Positions 44,360-52,936 of a stretch of 64,000 nt of DNA are shown in pieces (within the stretch, counting starts at the first letter, position 1; the number at the start of each line of letters is the position of its first letter). Location of the stretch: positions 372,001-436,000 of the forward strand of contig NZ_JAICDG010000003.1 in the NCBI RefSeq assembly GCF_022751215.1, given 5' to 3'. Made by a program: the position numbers and the translations under genes. The notes beneath the pieces were generated by a model. It had not been told where the DNA came from, searched no databases, and worked only from the letters and a program-made list of their open reading frames with translations. This DNA is from Actinomadura terrae (lineage in GTDB: Bacteria > Actinomycetota > Actinomycetes > Streptosporangiales > Streptosporangiaceae).

Positions 44360-45282
44360 CGGGTCCGCTCCGAGCGCACCGACCAGACCAGGTAGGGGAT
44401 CACCAGCAGCGCGACGGCGAGCAGCAGGTAGGTGGCGATCGTGGCGCCGTTGGCCGGGTCGTGCCGGTCGAACACCTCCACGTACGTCGCGATCGCCGGG
44501 ACGTAGGTGATGATCTGCTTGCCCGCGATCGCCATGATCAGGTCGAACACCTTCAGGGAGATGTGCCCGAGGATGATGAGCGCCGACAGCGTCACCGGGC
44601 GGAGCTGCGGGAACACCACGTGGCGGTAGACCTTCCACTCGGACGCGCCGTCCACCCGGGCGGCCTCGCGCAGCTCCTCGGGGACGCCGCGGAACCCGGC
44701 CAGATACAGCGCCATGACATATCCGGACATCTGCCAGATTGCTGGGAGCGCCATCGCGGCCATGCCCCAGTCCGGGTCCTGCCACCAGCGGTTCGCGAGC
44801 GACCCGAGGTGCAGCTCGCCGAACAGCTGGTTCAGCCCGACGGCGCGCTCGGGCGGCGCCGGGTTCATCAGCCACCGCCACACCACGCCGCTGGCGATGA
44901 ACGAGATCGCCATGGGGAACAGGTAGACGACCCGGAACGACGCCTCGCCGCGGATGCCCTTGTCCATCAGGAACGCCAGGAACGCGCCGAGCAGCAGGGC
45001 GCCGACGACGAACACGGCCGTGAACAGCAGCGCGTGCCTGACCGCGCCGGGCCAGCTCGGCTGGTCCCACAGGTCCACGAAGTTCTTGCCCTTGTCGAAC
45101 CGGTAGGGCGAGATCTCGTCGTGCTTGCCGCTCACCGCCTCCCGCGTGTTCCAGAAGATCAGCCCGTACACGAACAGGCCGACCGCCAGGATGGACGGCG
45201 AGACCAGCAGCAGGCCGGGCAGCCAGTTCCGGACCCGGCGCGGCACCCGGCGCGTCTTCCGGGGCGTCATCCGGGGCGTCAC
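44356..45282 (-). CDS. Sugar ABC transporter permease, MalF type
   Basis: 308 aa. A basic start (MTPRMTPRKTRRVPRRVRNW), then six membrane helices from LLLVSPSILAVGLFVYGLIF, and an EAA loop EAARVDGASEWKVYRHVVFP. The start overlaps the binding-protein stop by 4 bases (ATGA) and the end overlaps the MalG-type gene. The large first periplasmic loop (HDEISPYRFDKGKNFVDLWD) is of the usual size. Confidence 0.93.
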   Translation of the reverse strand: MTPRMTPRKTRRVPRRVRNWLPGLLLVSPSILAVGLFVYGLIFWNTREAVSGKHDEISPYRFDKGKNFVDLWDQPSWPGAVRHALLFTAVFVVGALLLGAFLAFLMDKGIRGEASFRVVYLFPMAISFIASGVVWRWLMNPAPPERAVGLNQLFGELHLGSLANRWWQDPDWGMAAMALPAIWQMSGYVMALYLAGFRGVPEELREAARVDGASEWKVYRHVVFPQLRPVTLSALIILGHISLKVFDLIMAIAGKQIITYVPAIATYVEVFDRHDPANGATIATYLLLAVALLVIPYLVWSVRSERTR

Positions 45283-46592
45283 TGGCCGCTGTTCTTCGCC
45301 GCGCTCACCAGCCCGGCCTGGAGTTTCGCGACGTCCTTGTTCTGCAAGAACAGGCCCACCGCCGTGTCGATGTCGGTGTGCTGCTTCTTACCGGCGTTCA
45401 CGCCGTGCCAGAACGACCCCGCGAGCTTGATGCCGGGCTTGTTCCATTCGTTGAACGCGTATTCGAGGTAGCCCTTGTAGAGGGTCCTGTCGGCGTCCTT
45501 GCGCGCGGGGATCGAGCCCTTCTTCGGGTTGAAGAGGTCCTGCCCCTCCTTGCTGGACGCCTCCTTCAGCCACGCGATCGCGCCGCCGCGGTGCGGGGCG
45601 TTCCGGGGAAGGGTGAAGGAGTCCGACAACCACATGTACGTACCGTCGGTTCCCGGGGACGGGGCGTATTTGAAATCGGTGTCGAGTTTCTTGCCGAGGC
45701 CGTTCGGGGCGCCGCCCGTGAAGTAGCCGTAGGCCCAGTCGCCCATGATGTTGAACGCGGCGCGGCCGTCCACGACCGCCTTCGCGGCGCCCTGCCAGTC
45801 GGTCGAGGCGGCCTCCAGCGTCGTGTACTTCATGATCTCGCCGAAGTCGCCGAGGGCCTTGCCGACGGCCGGGGTGCCCCAGTCGGCGCCCGGCTTCCAC
45901 AGCGCGTTGTAGGCATCGGTGCCGAGGTCGCCGAGCAGGACGTTCTCCAGCAGGTGGTCGGCCGTCCACTGCGCGCCGAGCGACAGCGGCACCTTCCTCG
46001 TCTTCTCTTTGACGGCCTTCAGGTCGGCGATGAACTCGGCGATCGACTTCGGCGGGGCGGAGATCCCGGCGTCCTTCAGGACGCCCGGGTTGTACCAGAG
46101 CACGTTCGAGCGGTGGATGTTCACCGGCACCGAGTAGATCTTGCCCTGGTAGGTGATCTGCTGGAGGAGCTGCTCGGGGTAGGCGGACCTCAGCCGGTTC
46201 TCGTCGTAGAAGGAGTCGAGCGGCTCGATCTGCCCCGCCTTGATGTAGTCGAGCAGCTCGGCGCCCGCGTGGCCCTGGAAGGAGTCCGGCGGCTTGCGGT
46301 TCTGGAGGCGGCTGGCCAGCACCGCCTGCGCCTGCGTGCCCGAGCCTCCGGCGATGGCCGCGTTGGTGAACTTCGTGCCGGGGTTGCGCTTCTCGAAGTC
46401 GGCCTTCATCGCGGCGAGCCCGTCGGCCTCGCCCGCTCCGGTCCACCACGAGAAGACCTCGACCTCGGAGGTGTCGTTGGAGCCCTTGGACCCGCCGCCG
46501 CAGCCCGACACGGCGAGCGCGCCGGTCACCGCCACGGCGGCGACGCCCGCGAGGCGGCTCCCGAGAGAGCGGTGGAAAGCCTGTCGTCGCAT
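45279..46592 (-). CDS. Sugar ABC transporter substrate-binding lipoprotein
   Basis: 437 aa, family 1 solute-binding protein. Lipobox AVSGCGGG with Cys 31. The motif EVEVFSWWTGAGEADGLAAM then AAIAGGSGTQAQAVLASRL and PPDSFQGHAGAELLDYIKAG closely follows the glucose-binding-protein subgroup of SBP family 1, so a glucose or related hexose is a reasonable guess. It is the first gene of the transporter operon. The 154-base gap upstream holds the promoter; I see no clear operator. Confidence 0.9.
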   Translation of the reverse strand: MRRQAFHRSLGSRLAGVAAVAVTGALAVSGCGGGSKGSNDTSEVEVFSWWTGAGEADGLAAMKADFEKRNPGTKFTNAAIAGGSGTQAQAVLASRLQNRKPPDSFQGHAGAELLDYIKAGQIEPLDSFYDENRLRSAYPEQLLQQITYQGKIYSVPVNIHRSNVLWYNPGVLKDAGISAPPKSIAEFIADLKAVKEKTRKVPLSLGAQWTADHLLENVLLGDLGTDAYNALWKPGADWGTPAVGKALGDFGEIMKYTTLEAASTDWQGAAKAVVDGRAAFNIMGDWAYGYFTGGAPNGLGKKLDTDFKYAPSPGTDGTYMWLSDSFTLPRNAPHRGGAIAWLKEASSKEGQDLFNPKKGSIPARKDADRTLYKGYLEYAFNEWNKPGIKLAGSFWHGVNAGKKQHTDIDTAVGLFLQNKDVAKLQAGLVSAAKNSGQ

Positions 46593-46746
46593 CGTCGCCC
46601 CGTCCTTTCGTTGCCCGGGAGAACAAACACAGCGTCCGGGCGGACGGGGCGATGGTCAACACCGCGTGTCGAAAAGTGATCTCCCGGTTATCGGCGGCCC
46701 CCGATCGCCGGATCGGCGCAGGCGACCACCGGATCGGAGCGGCCGG

Positions 46747-47346
46747 TCACCAGATCAGCGCGGGGGGCAACCGGGTGGGGCCCGCGTCCGGCCAGTCGAG
46801 CGGGGCGCCCAGCGGGGCCAGCTCGGCGAGCTGGAGCCGGTACCAGGGCGAGGACTCGGGACGTCCGGCCAGGTCGAGGCACTGGCGCCAGGTCCACCAC
46901 GCGGCCTCCTCGACCTCGTCGGGGTTGACCGTGACCGGCGTCCCGGCCGGCACCGTCGCGCGCACGACCGGGCAGCGCTCGTGCTCGACCGTCCCGTCCT
47001 CGGCGACGGCGCGGTACTGGAACGCGGGCAGGACGGGGGACAGGGCCATGACCGCGAGCGACTCGTCCGGTATGCCCAGTTCGTCCTGCAATCGCCGGAC
47101 CACCGCGCCGCGCAGCCCCTCGCCGGGCCCGGGGTGGCCGCAGCAGCTTCCCGTCCAGACGCCGGGGAAGGTCCGCTTCGACAGCGCGCGCTGGGTGATC
47201 AGCACGCGACCGTCCGTATCCACGACATAACAGGAAAAGGCCAGGTGATACGGGGTATCCCGGTGGTGGCTCTCCGCTTTCGGAGCGGTACCGACGGCTT
47301 CGTCGGCCGCGTTGAGCAGCACGATCTCTTCGACGCCCATGCTCAT
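46747..47346 (-). CDS. idi: Isopentenyl-diphosphate delta-isomerase, type 1
   Basis: 199 aa. It interconverts IPP and DMAPP. Nudix-like core: HLAFSCYVVDTDGRVLITQRA, SKRTFPGVWTGSCCGHPGPGEG with the catalytic Cys, RRLQDELGIP and the acid-rich EEAAWWTWRQCL. Divergent from dxs, 160 bases apart, consistent with one isoprenoid-supply locus. An alternative ATG two codons down is possible. Confidence 0.95.
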   Translation of the reverse strand: MSMGVEEIVLLNAADEAVGTAPKAESHHRDTPYHLAFSCYVVDTDGRVLITQRALSKRTFPGVWTGSCCGHPGPGEGLRGAVVRRLQDELGIPDESLAVMALSPVLPAFQYRAVAEDGTVEHERCPVVRATVPAGTPVTVNPDEVEEAAWWTWRQCLDLAGRPESSPWYRLQLAELAPLGAPLDWPDAGPTRLPPALIW

Positions 47347-47506
47347 TTCCTACCCCATGGGGCCCACGCCGGTCACCCGTTTCCCACCCCCGTGGCGGGA
47401 GGGGTCCGGCGCGTCGCGGGCGAACCGGGATTAAACTCGGAACGGCCCGAGACCAGGGGAGCCCCGGGAGCGGGGAGCGACGTCCCCGACGGAGGAGTTG
47501 ACACGC

Positions 47507-49423
47507 GTGAGCCTGCTGGAGTCGATCACGGGTCCGGACGACCTCAAGCGACTGGACGCCGGGCAGCTGCCCCGCCTCGCCCGGGAGATACGTGACTTCC
47601 TCGTCGACGCGGTGTCCAAGACCGGCGGGCACATCGGCCCCAACCTCGGCGCGGTCGAACTCACGATCGCGCTGCACCGCGTCTTCGACTCGCCGCACGA
47701 CAAGATCCTGTTCGACACCGGCCACCAGGCCTACGTCCACAAGATCCTCACCGGACGGCGCGACTTCGGCCTGCTGCGCCAGCGCGGCGGGCTGTCGGGC
47801 TACCCGAGCCGCGCCGAGTCCGAGCACGACATCATCGAGAACTCGCACGCCTCCACCGCCCTGTCCTACGCCGACGGGCTGGCCAAGGCGTTCCAGCTGC
47901 GCGGCGAGGACGACCGCGCCGTCGTCGCGGTCGTCGGCGACGGCGCGCTCACCGGCGGCATGTGCTGGGAGGCGCTGAACAACATCGCGGCGGGCGTCGA
48001 CCGGCCGGTCATCATCGTCGTCAACGACAACGGCCGCTCCTACTCGCCGACGATCGGCGGGCTCGCCGGCCACCTCGCCGACCTGCGCGTCACCCAGGGC
48101 TACGAGCACGCGCTCGACCTCATCAAGAAGACGGTGCCGCGCGCCCCGGTCGTCGGCACCGTCGCCTACGAGGCGCTGCACGGCATCAAGAAGGGCATCA
48201 AGGACGTCCTCCAGCCCCAGGCGATGTTCGAGGACCTCGGCATGAAGTACGTCGGGCCGATCGACGGCCACGACACCGAGGCCGTGGAACGTGCCCTGCG
48301 CCGCGCCCACGGCTTCGGCCGCCCCGTCATCGTGCACTGCATCACGACCAAGGGACGCGGCTACGCGCCCGCCGAGAACGACACCGAGGACTGCATGCAC
48401 GGCCCCGGCGCGTTCGACCCCGCCACCGGCGCGCTTCCGGCCAAGAAGGCCGCTCCCACCTGGACGAAGCACTTCGGCGACGAGATGGTCGCGATCGGCC
48501 GCGAGCGCCGCGACGTGGTCGCCATCACCGCCGCGATGCTGCATCCGGTCGGGCTCGCGCCGTTCGCCGAGGCGTTCCCCGACCGCGTCTACGACGTCGG
48601 GATCGCCGAGCAGCACGCCGTCACCTCCGCGACCGGCCTCGCCATGGGCGGCATGCACCCGGTCGTCGCGCTCTACGCCACGTTCCTCAACCGCGCGTTC
48701 GACCAGGTGCTGATGGACGCGGCGCTGCACCGCCAGCCCGTCACGTTCGCGCTCGACCGGTCCGGCGTCACCGGCAACGACGGCGCCAGCCACAACGGCA
48801 TGTGGGACCTGTCGATCCTCCAGGTCGTCCCGGGGCTGCGCGTCGCCGTGCCGCGCGACGGCGCCCGGCTGCGCGAGCTGCTGCGCGAGTGCGTCGCCGT
48901 CTCCGACGGGCCGACCGCGATCCGCTACCCGAAGGGCCCCGCCGCCGACGACATCGAGGCGATCGGCCAGGCCGGGGGCATGGACGTCCTCGCCCGGCAC
49001 GACGGCTCCAACGGCACCCGCGTCCTGCTGGTGGCGGCCGGGTCGATGGCCGCGCCCGCCGTGGAGGCCGCCGGGCTCATCGCCGCGCAGGGCATCGGCG
49101 TCACCGTCGTCGACCCCCGCTGGGTCAAGCCGCTGGACGCGGCGCTGCCCGGCCTCGCCCGCGACCACGCGCTCGTCGCCGTCGCCGAGGACAACGGCCG
49201 CACCGGCGCCGTCGGCGACGCCGTCGCCCGGCTGCTGCGCGACGCCGAGGTCGACACGCCGGTCCGCACGTTCGGCATCCCGCAGGAGTTCCTCGACCAC
49301 GCCGGGCGCGGCGAGATCCTGGCCGACATCGGCCTCACCCCGCAGGCCCTCGCCCGCGACGTGACGGAGTACGTCGCGCGGATCACCGCGTCCGAGACCC
49401 ACGAGCCCGCCACGTCCGACTGA
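47507..49423 (+). CDS. dxs: 1-deoxy-D-xylulose-5-phosphate synthase
   Basis: 638 aa from a GTG at 47507 with GGAGGAG nine bases before. First step of the MEP pathway: pyruvate plus glyceraldehyde-3-phosphate with thiamine diphosphate. Landmarks are GGHIGPNLGAVELTIALH, FDTGHQAYVHKILTGR, VVGDGALTGGMCWEALNN (TPP), GPIDGHD and GIAEQHAVTSATGLAMGGM-type GIAEQHAVTSATGLA, ALDRSGVTGNDG. Length matches the family. It probably feeds the hopanoid operon (18-24 kb) as well as essential isoprenoids; this second point is inference. Confidence 0.97.
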   Translation: MSLLESITGPDDLKRLDAGQLPRLAREIRDFLVDAVSKTGGHIGPNLGAVELTIALHRVFDSPHDKILFDTGHQAYVHKILTGRRDFGLLRQRGGLSGYPSRAESEHDIIENSHASTALSYADGLAKAFQLRGEDDRAVVAVVGDGALTGGMCWEALNNIAAGVDRPVIIVVNDNGRSYSPTIGGLAGHLADLRVTQGYEHALDLIKKTVPRAPVVGTVAYEALHGIKKGIKDVLQPQAMFEDLGMKYVGPIDGHDTEAVERALRRAHGFGRPVIVHCITTKGRGYAPAENDTEDCMHGPGAFDPATGALPAKKAAPTWTKHFGDEMVAIGRERRDVVAITAAMLHPVGLAPFAEAFPDRVYDVGIAEQHAVTSATGLAMGGMHPVVALYATFLNRAFDQVLMDAALHRQPVTFALDRSGVTGNDGASHNGMWDLSILQVVPGLRVAVPRDGARLRELLRECVAVSDGPTAIRYPKGPAADDIEAIGQAGGMDVLARHDGSNGTRVLLVAAGSMAAPAVEAAGLIAAQGIGVTVVDPRWVKPLDAALPGLARDHALVAVAEDNGRTGAVGDAVARLLRDAEVDTPVRTFGIPQEFLDHAGRGEILADIGLTPQALARDVTEYVARITASETHEPATSD

Positions 49424-49442
49424 ACGCCCGACTGACGCCCGG

Positions 49443-49817
49443 CTAGACCCCCTCGGCCGACACCAGGTGCCAGAAGTGCGTGACGGACGCGGCGGACGTG
49501 CCCAGCTCGCGGCCGGAGTAGGTCCACCGGCCGCGCAGCCGCCAGGGCCGTCCGGCGCCGTCCTGGACGTAGACCTGGAGCGGGAAGCACGCGTCGTGCG
49601 CGCGGATGACGCCCGCCGTGTCGACCGAGGGGCGCAGGTCGGGCTCGCCCTCGCAACGCACGCCCATGACGACCGTCCGGGGGTCCTGGCAGCGCAGCCC
49701 CCGGGTCAGGTCGTACACCAGCACGGAGACATAATCCGGGCCCAGCCACCGCAGATCGGGCAGTGTCGCGGGTGGGGGGAACCCGTACAGTTCGGGACCG
49801 CCGGTCACACGCCGCAC
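49443..49817 (-). CDS. Uncharacterised small protein
   Basis: 124 aa from 49817 (MRRVTGGPELYGFPPPATLP). No signal peptide or membrane segment is obvious. It has a beta-rich look (VSVLVYDLTRGLRC, TVVMGVRCEGE, LQVYVQDGAGRPWRLRGRWTYSG) and three cysteines. It converges on dxs with 19 bases between. No family is recognised. Confidence 0.65.
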   Translation of the reverse strand: MRRVTGGPELYGFPPPATLPDLRWLGPDYVSVLVYDLTRGLRCQDPRTVVMGVRCEGEPDLRPSVDTAGVIRAHDACFPLQVYVQDGAGRPWRLRGRWTYSGRELGTSAASVTHFWHLVSAEGV

Positions 49818-49860
49818 GGTAGCGTCCCCGTCACGCTTTCGTCACTACCTGGCGAGCGGT

Positions 49861-51246
49861 TTATTGCGAGCGGGGTCCTTCGGGGGGCGCGGGAGGTCCA
49901 TCGATGGCGGTGCGGCACGCCTTCGTCATGTCCTCCCAGCGGGCCAGCTTCACGCGCTCGCCGCGGCCGAGGGAGCGGGCGAGGGAGATCTCTGCGGCGT
50001 CGAGGCCCAGCCAGTCGGCGTAGGTGACGGCGGCCAGGCCGCGCGACTCCAGAAGCTCCTCAAGCGTGCGGGCGGGCGGCGTCCGGTCGGCGGGCAGGTC
50101 CTCCAGCAGGTGGCGGACGGTCTCGGCGGCGTCGGACTTGTTGGTGCCGACGACACCGGTCGGGCCCCGCTTGATCCAGCCCGCGACGTACTCGCGGGGG
50201 ACGGGGGAGCCGTCCGGGGCGAGGATCCGGCCGCCGTCGTTCGGGACGACGTAGGAGCGCTCGTCGAACGGGACGCCCTCCAGCGGCACGCTCTGGTAGC
50301 CGACCGAGCGCAGCACCATGCCGACCGGGAGCGTCTCGAACTCGCCGGTGCCGGTGACGCGGCCCGACTCGTCCAACCGGGTCCGCTCCAGCCGGAGGCC
50401 CTCCACGCGGGTCGTGCCGAGGATCTCGACCGGCGCCCGCCAGAAGCGGACGTCGATGCGGCGGGGCCGCGCGGCGGGCTCGCCCGTCCAGCCGTTCAAC
50501 ACCTTGACGTTCGCGCGGACGTGCCGGTCGCTCTCGGCCAGCTCGGCGCTCGCCGGGTCGAGGTCCATGTCCTCGGGGCGGACGTGGATGCCGGCGTTGC
50601 CCAGCTCGCCCAGCTCGCGGGCCTCCTTCGTGGTGAACTTGGCCTGCGCCGGGCCGCGCCGCCCGACCATGTGGACGCGGCGGACCCGGCTGCGCGACAG
50701 CGCCTCGATCACCTGCTCGGGGGCGTCGGTCGCGCGCAGCTCCTCGGCGGTCTTGGCGAGGATGCGGACGACGTCGACGGCGACGTTCCCGACGCCGATC
50801 ACCGCGACCTCCGCCACCGACAGGTCGAACTCGTGGTCGGCGGCGTCGGGGTGGCCGCAGTACCAGTTGACGAAGTCGGTGGCGGCGACGCTGCCGGGCA
50901 GGTCCTCGCCGGGAATCCCCAGGTGCCGGTCGACCATCGCGCCGGTCGCGTAGATCACCGCGTCGTAGCAGCCGAGCAGGTCGGCGCGGGTGAGGTCGCG
51001 GCCGAGCTCCAGGCAGCCGAAGAACCGGACGCCCTCGCCCTCCAGCACCTTCTGGAGGTACCGGGCGATCGCCTTGATCGAGGTGTGGTCGGGCGCGACC
51101 CCGTAGCGGACGAGGCCGTAGGGCGTGGGCAGCCGGTCCAGGACGTCGACGCGCGCGGCACCGGCGGTCTGCTTGACGAGGGCCTCGGCCGCGTAGAGCC
51201 CGGCGGGACCGGACCCGACGACGGCGACGCGCACAGGGTCTGCCAT
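49861..51246 (-). CDS. fprA: FAD/NADP ferredoxin (adrenodoxin-type) reductase
   Basis: 461 aa from the ATG at 51246 (an ATG at 51255 is close). It is the FprA/adrenodoxin-reductase type: VRVAVVGSGPAGLYAAEAL (FAD), YGLVRYGVAPDHTSIKAI, VAVIGVGNVAVDVVRILAKT (NADP), and the C-terminal VAGWIKRGPTGVVGTNKSDAAET. It passes electrons from NADPH to ferredoxins that serve P450s and other enzymes. The C-terminal extension (residues about 430-461) ends in a short Pro/Ser tail. Confidence 0.93.
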   Translation of the reverse strand: MADPVRVAVVGSGPAGLYAAEALVKQTAGAARVDVLDRLPTPYGLVRYGVAPDHTSIKAIARYLQKVLEGEGVRFFGCLELGRDLTRADLLGCYDAVIYATGAMVDRHLGIPGEDLPGSVAATDFVNWYCGHPDAADHEFDLSVAEVAVIGVGNVAVDVVRILAKTAEELRATDAPEQVIEALSRSRVRRVHMVGRRGPAQAKFTTKEARELGELGNAGIHVRPEDMDLDPASAELAESDRHVRANVKVLNGWTGEPAARPRRIDVRFWRAPVEILGTTRVEGLRLERTRLDESGRVTGTGEFETLPVGMVLRSVGYQSVPLEGVPFDERSYVVPNDGGRILAPDGSPVPREYVAGWIKRGPTGVVGTNKSDAAETVRHLLEDLPADRTPPARTLEELLESRGLAAVTYADWLGLDAAEISLARSLGRGERVKLARWEDMTKACRTAIDGPPAPPEGPRSQ

Positions 51247-51326
51247 GGCCGCCATTCTCGCCCACGGCACCGACAAAGGACAGGCGCTTTCCGATCACAG
51301 GCGCCGATCACGGCCCCCCTGTCTTT

Positions 51327-51346
51327 GTGGGGGGACGACCCCCCAC
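51327..51346 (-). terminator. Terminator after the amino-acid permease gene
   Basis: GTGGGGGG (51327-51334) and CCCCCCAC (51339-51346) form an 8-bp stem with a 4-base loop, 21 bases beyond the permease stop and between it and the start of the reductase gene. Confidence 0.6.
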
Positions 51347-51366
51347 GCCCCCCGGAACAGCCTTGA

Positions 51367-52839
51367 TCAACCCTCCTCGGCCGCCAGGCGGCTGCGCCGC
51401 TGCCCGTAGGCGAAGTAGATGACGACGCCGATCACGAGCCAGCCGAGGAACCGGAGCCAGGTGTCCACCGGCAGGTTGATCATCACGAAAAGGCAGGCCA
51501 GCACCGACAGAATGGGCACGAGCGGCACCAGCGGCGTGCGGAACGCGCGGGGCAGCTCCGGCCGCGTCCGGCGCAGCACCACGACCCCGATCGAGACGAC
51601 GAGGAACGCGAACAGCGTGCCGATGTTGACGAGCTCGGCGAGCTTGGCGAGCGGGATGAGCCCGGCGATCGCCGCGACGATCACCCCCATGATCACGGTG
51701 GACCGGTAGGGGGTGCCGAAGCGGGGGTGGACGGTCGACAGCCACGGGGGCAGCAGGCCGTCGCGGCTCATCGCGAAGAACACCCGGCTCTGGCCGAGCA
51801 GCAGGATCAGCACGACGGTCGTCAGCCCGACCACGGCGCCGAAGCTGATCACGGTGGCGAACGCGGGGTGCCCGACGGCCTTGAACGCGTCGGCGAGCGG
51901 CGCCGCCGTGCTCAGGTCCTTGTAGTTCTGCATGCCGGTGACGACGATCGACACCACCGCGTACAGGATCGCGGTGATGACGAGCGAGCCGATGAGCCCG
52001 ATCGGGAGGTCGCGCTGCGGCCGCCGGGCCTCCTCGGCGGCGGTGGCGACGACATCGAAGCCGATGTAGGCGAAGAAGACGACCGAGACGGCCGCGAAGA
52101 TGCCGAGCCAGCCGAAGGTCGCGGGCTTGATCCCGAACAGCACCTGCATCAGCGGCGCCGACCCGCCCTCGACCGTCGGCGTCGCCTCCGACGGCGGGAT
52201 GAACGGGTGGTAGTTGGCGCCCTTGACGAAGAACAGCCCCGCGACGATCACCAGCAGCACCACCGTCAACTTGACGGCGACGACCGCCAGGGTGAAGCGT
52301 GCGGACACCTTGATCCCGAGGACGAGCAGCACGGTCACGGCCAGCACGAGCAGGACCGCCGGGACGTTCACGACGCCGCCCGCCTCACCCGGCGGATGGA
52401 CGAGTTCCGCCGGCAGTGTGACGCCCGCGTCGTCCAGCAGCGAGACCGCGTATCCCGACCAGCCGACCGAGACGACGGCGGAGGCGAGCGCCAGCTCCAG
52501 GATGAGGTCCCAGCCGATGATCCAGGCTGGGAACTCGCCGAGCGTGGCGTAGGAGAAGGTGTAGGCCGACCCCGCGACCGGGATCGTCGAGGCGAACTCG
52601 GCGTAGCACAGCGCCGCGAGCCCGCAGACGACCGCCGCGAGCACGAACGAGATCGCGACCGCGGGGCCGGCCTTGTCCCTGGCGACCTGCCCGGTCAGCA
52701 CGAAGATCCCGGTTCCGATGATGATGCCGACCCCGAACACCACGAGGTCCAACGCGGAGAGGGATCGGTTGAGCCGATGCTCCGGCGACTCGGTGTCGCG
52801 GATCGACTGCTCGACCGACTTCGTGCGCAGCAGGTTCAT
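51367..52839 (-). CDS. APC-family cationic amino-acid permease
   Basis: 490 aa. Twelve or more membrane helices; the first reads LDLVVFGVGIIIGTGIFVLTGQ, with the conserved GIIIGTGIFV amino-acid-binding turn of the APC superfamily. AISFVLAAVVCGLAALCYAEFA, IIGWDLILELALASAVVSVGW and IGFDVVATAAEEARRPQRDLP (CAT signature) place it among cationic amino-acid transporters; specificity is not certain. MNLLRTKSVEQSIRDTESPEH is the cytoplasmic N-tail typical of these proteins. It is monocistronic. Confidence 0.92.
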   Translation of the reverse strand: MNLLRTKSVEQSIRDTESPEHRLNRSLSALDLVVFGVGIIIGTGIFVLTGQVARDKAGPAVAISFVLAAVVCGLAALCYAEFASTIPVAGSAYTFSYATLGEFPAWIIGWDLILELALASAVVSVGWSGYAVSLLDDAGVTLPAELVHPPGEAGGVVNVPAVLLVLAVTVLLVLGIKVSARFTLAVVAVKLTVVLLVIVAGLFFVKGANYHPFIPPSEATPTVEGGSAPLMQVLFGIKPATFGWLGIFAAVSVVFFAYIGFDVVATAAEEARRPQRDLPIGLIGSLVITAILYAVVSIVVTGMQNYKDLSTAAPLADAFKAVGHPAFATVISFGAVVGLTTVVLILLLGQSRVFFAMSRDGLLPPWLSTVHPRFGTPYRSTVIMGVIVAAIAGLIPLAKLAELVNIGTLFAFLVVSIGVVVLRRTRPELPRAFRTPLVPLVPILSVLACLFVMINLPVDTWLRFLGWLVIGVVIYFAYGQRRSRLAAEEG

Positions 52840-52936
52840 GCTCGGGAACTCCTAGCGGTGGGGTGACCACATGTCCGTCACCCCTATGCCCGTCTGGGCC
52901 CGCGTTAAGGGGGCCTCAGGCGTACGGATCGGCGTG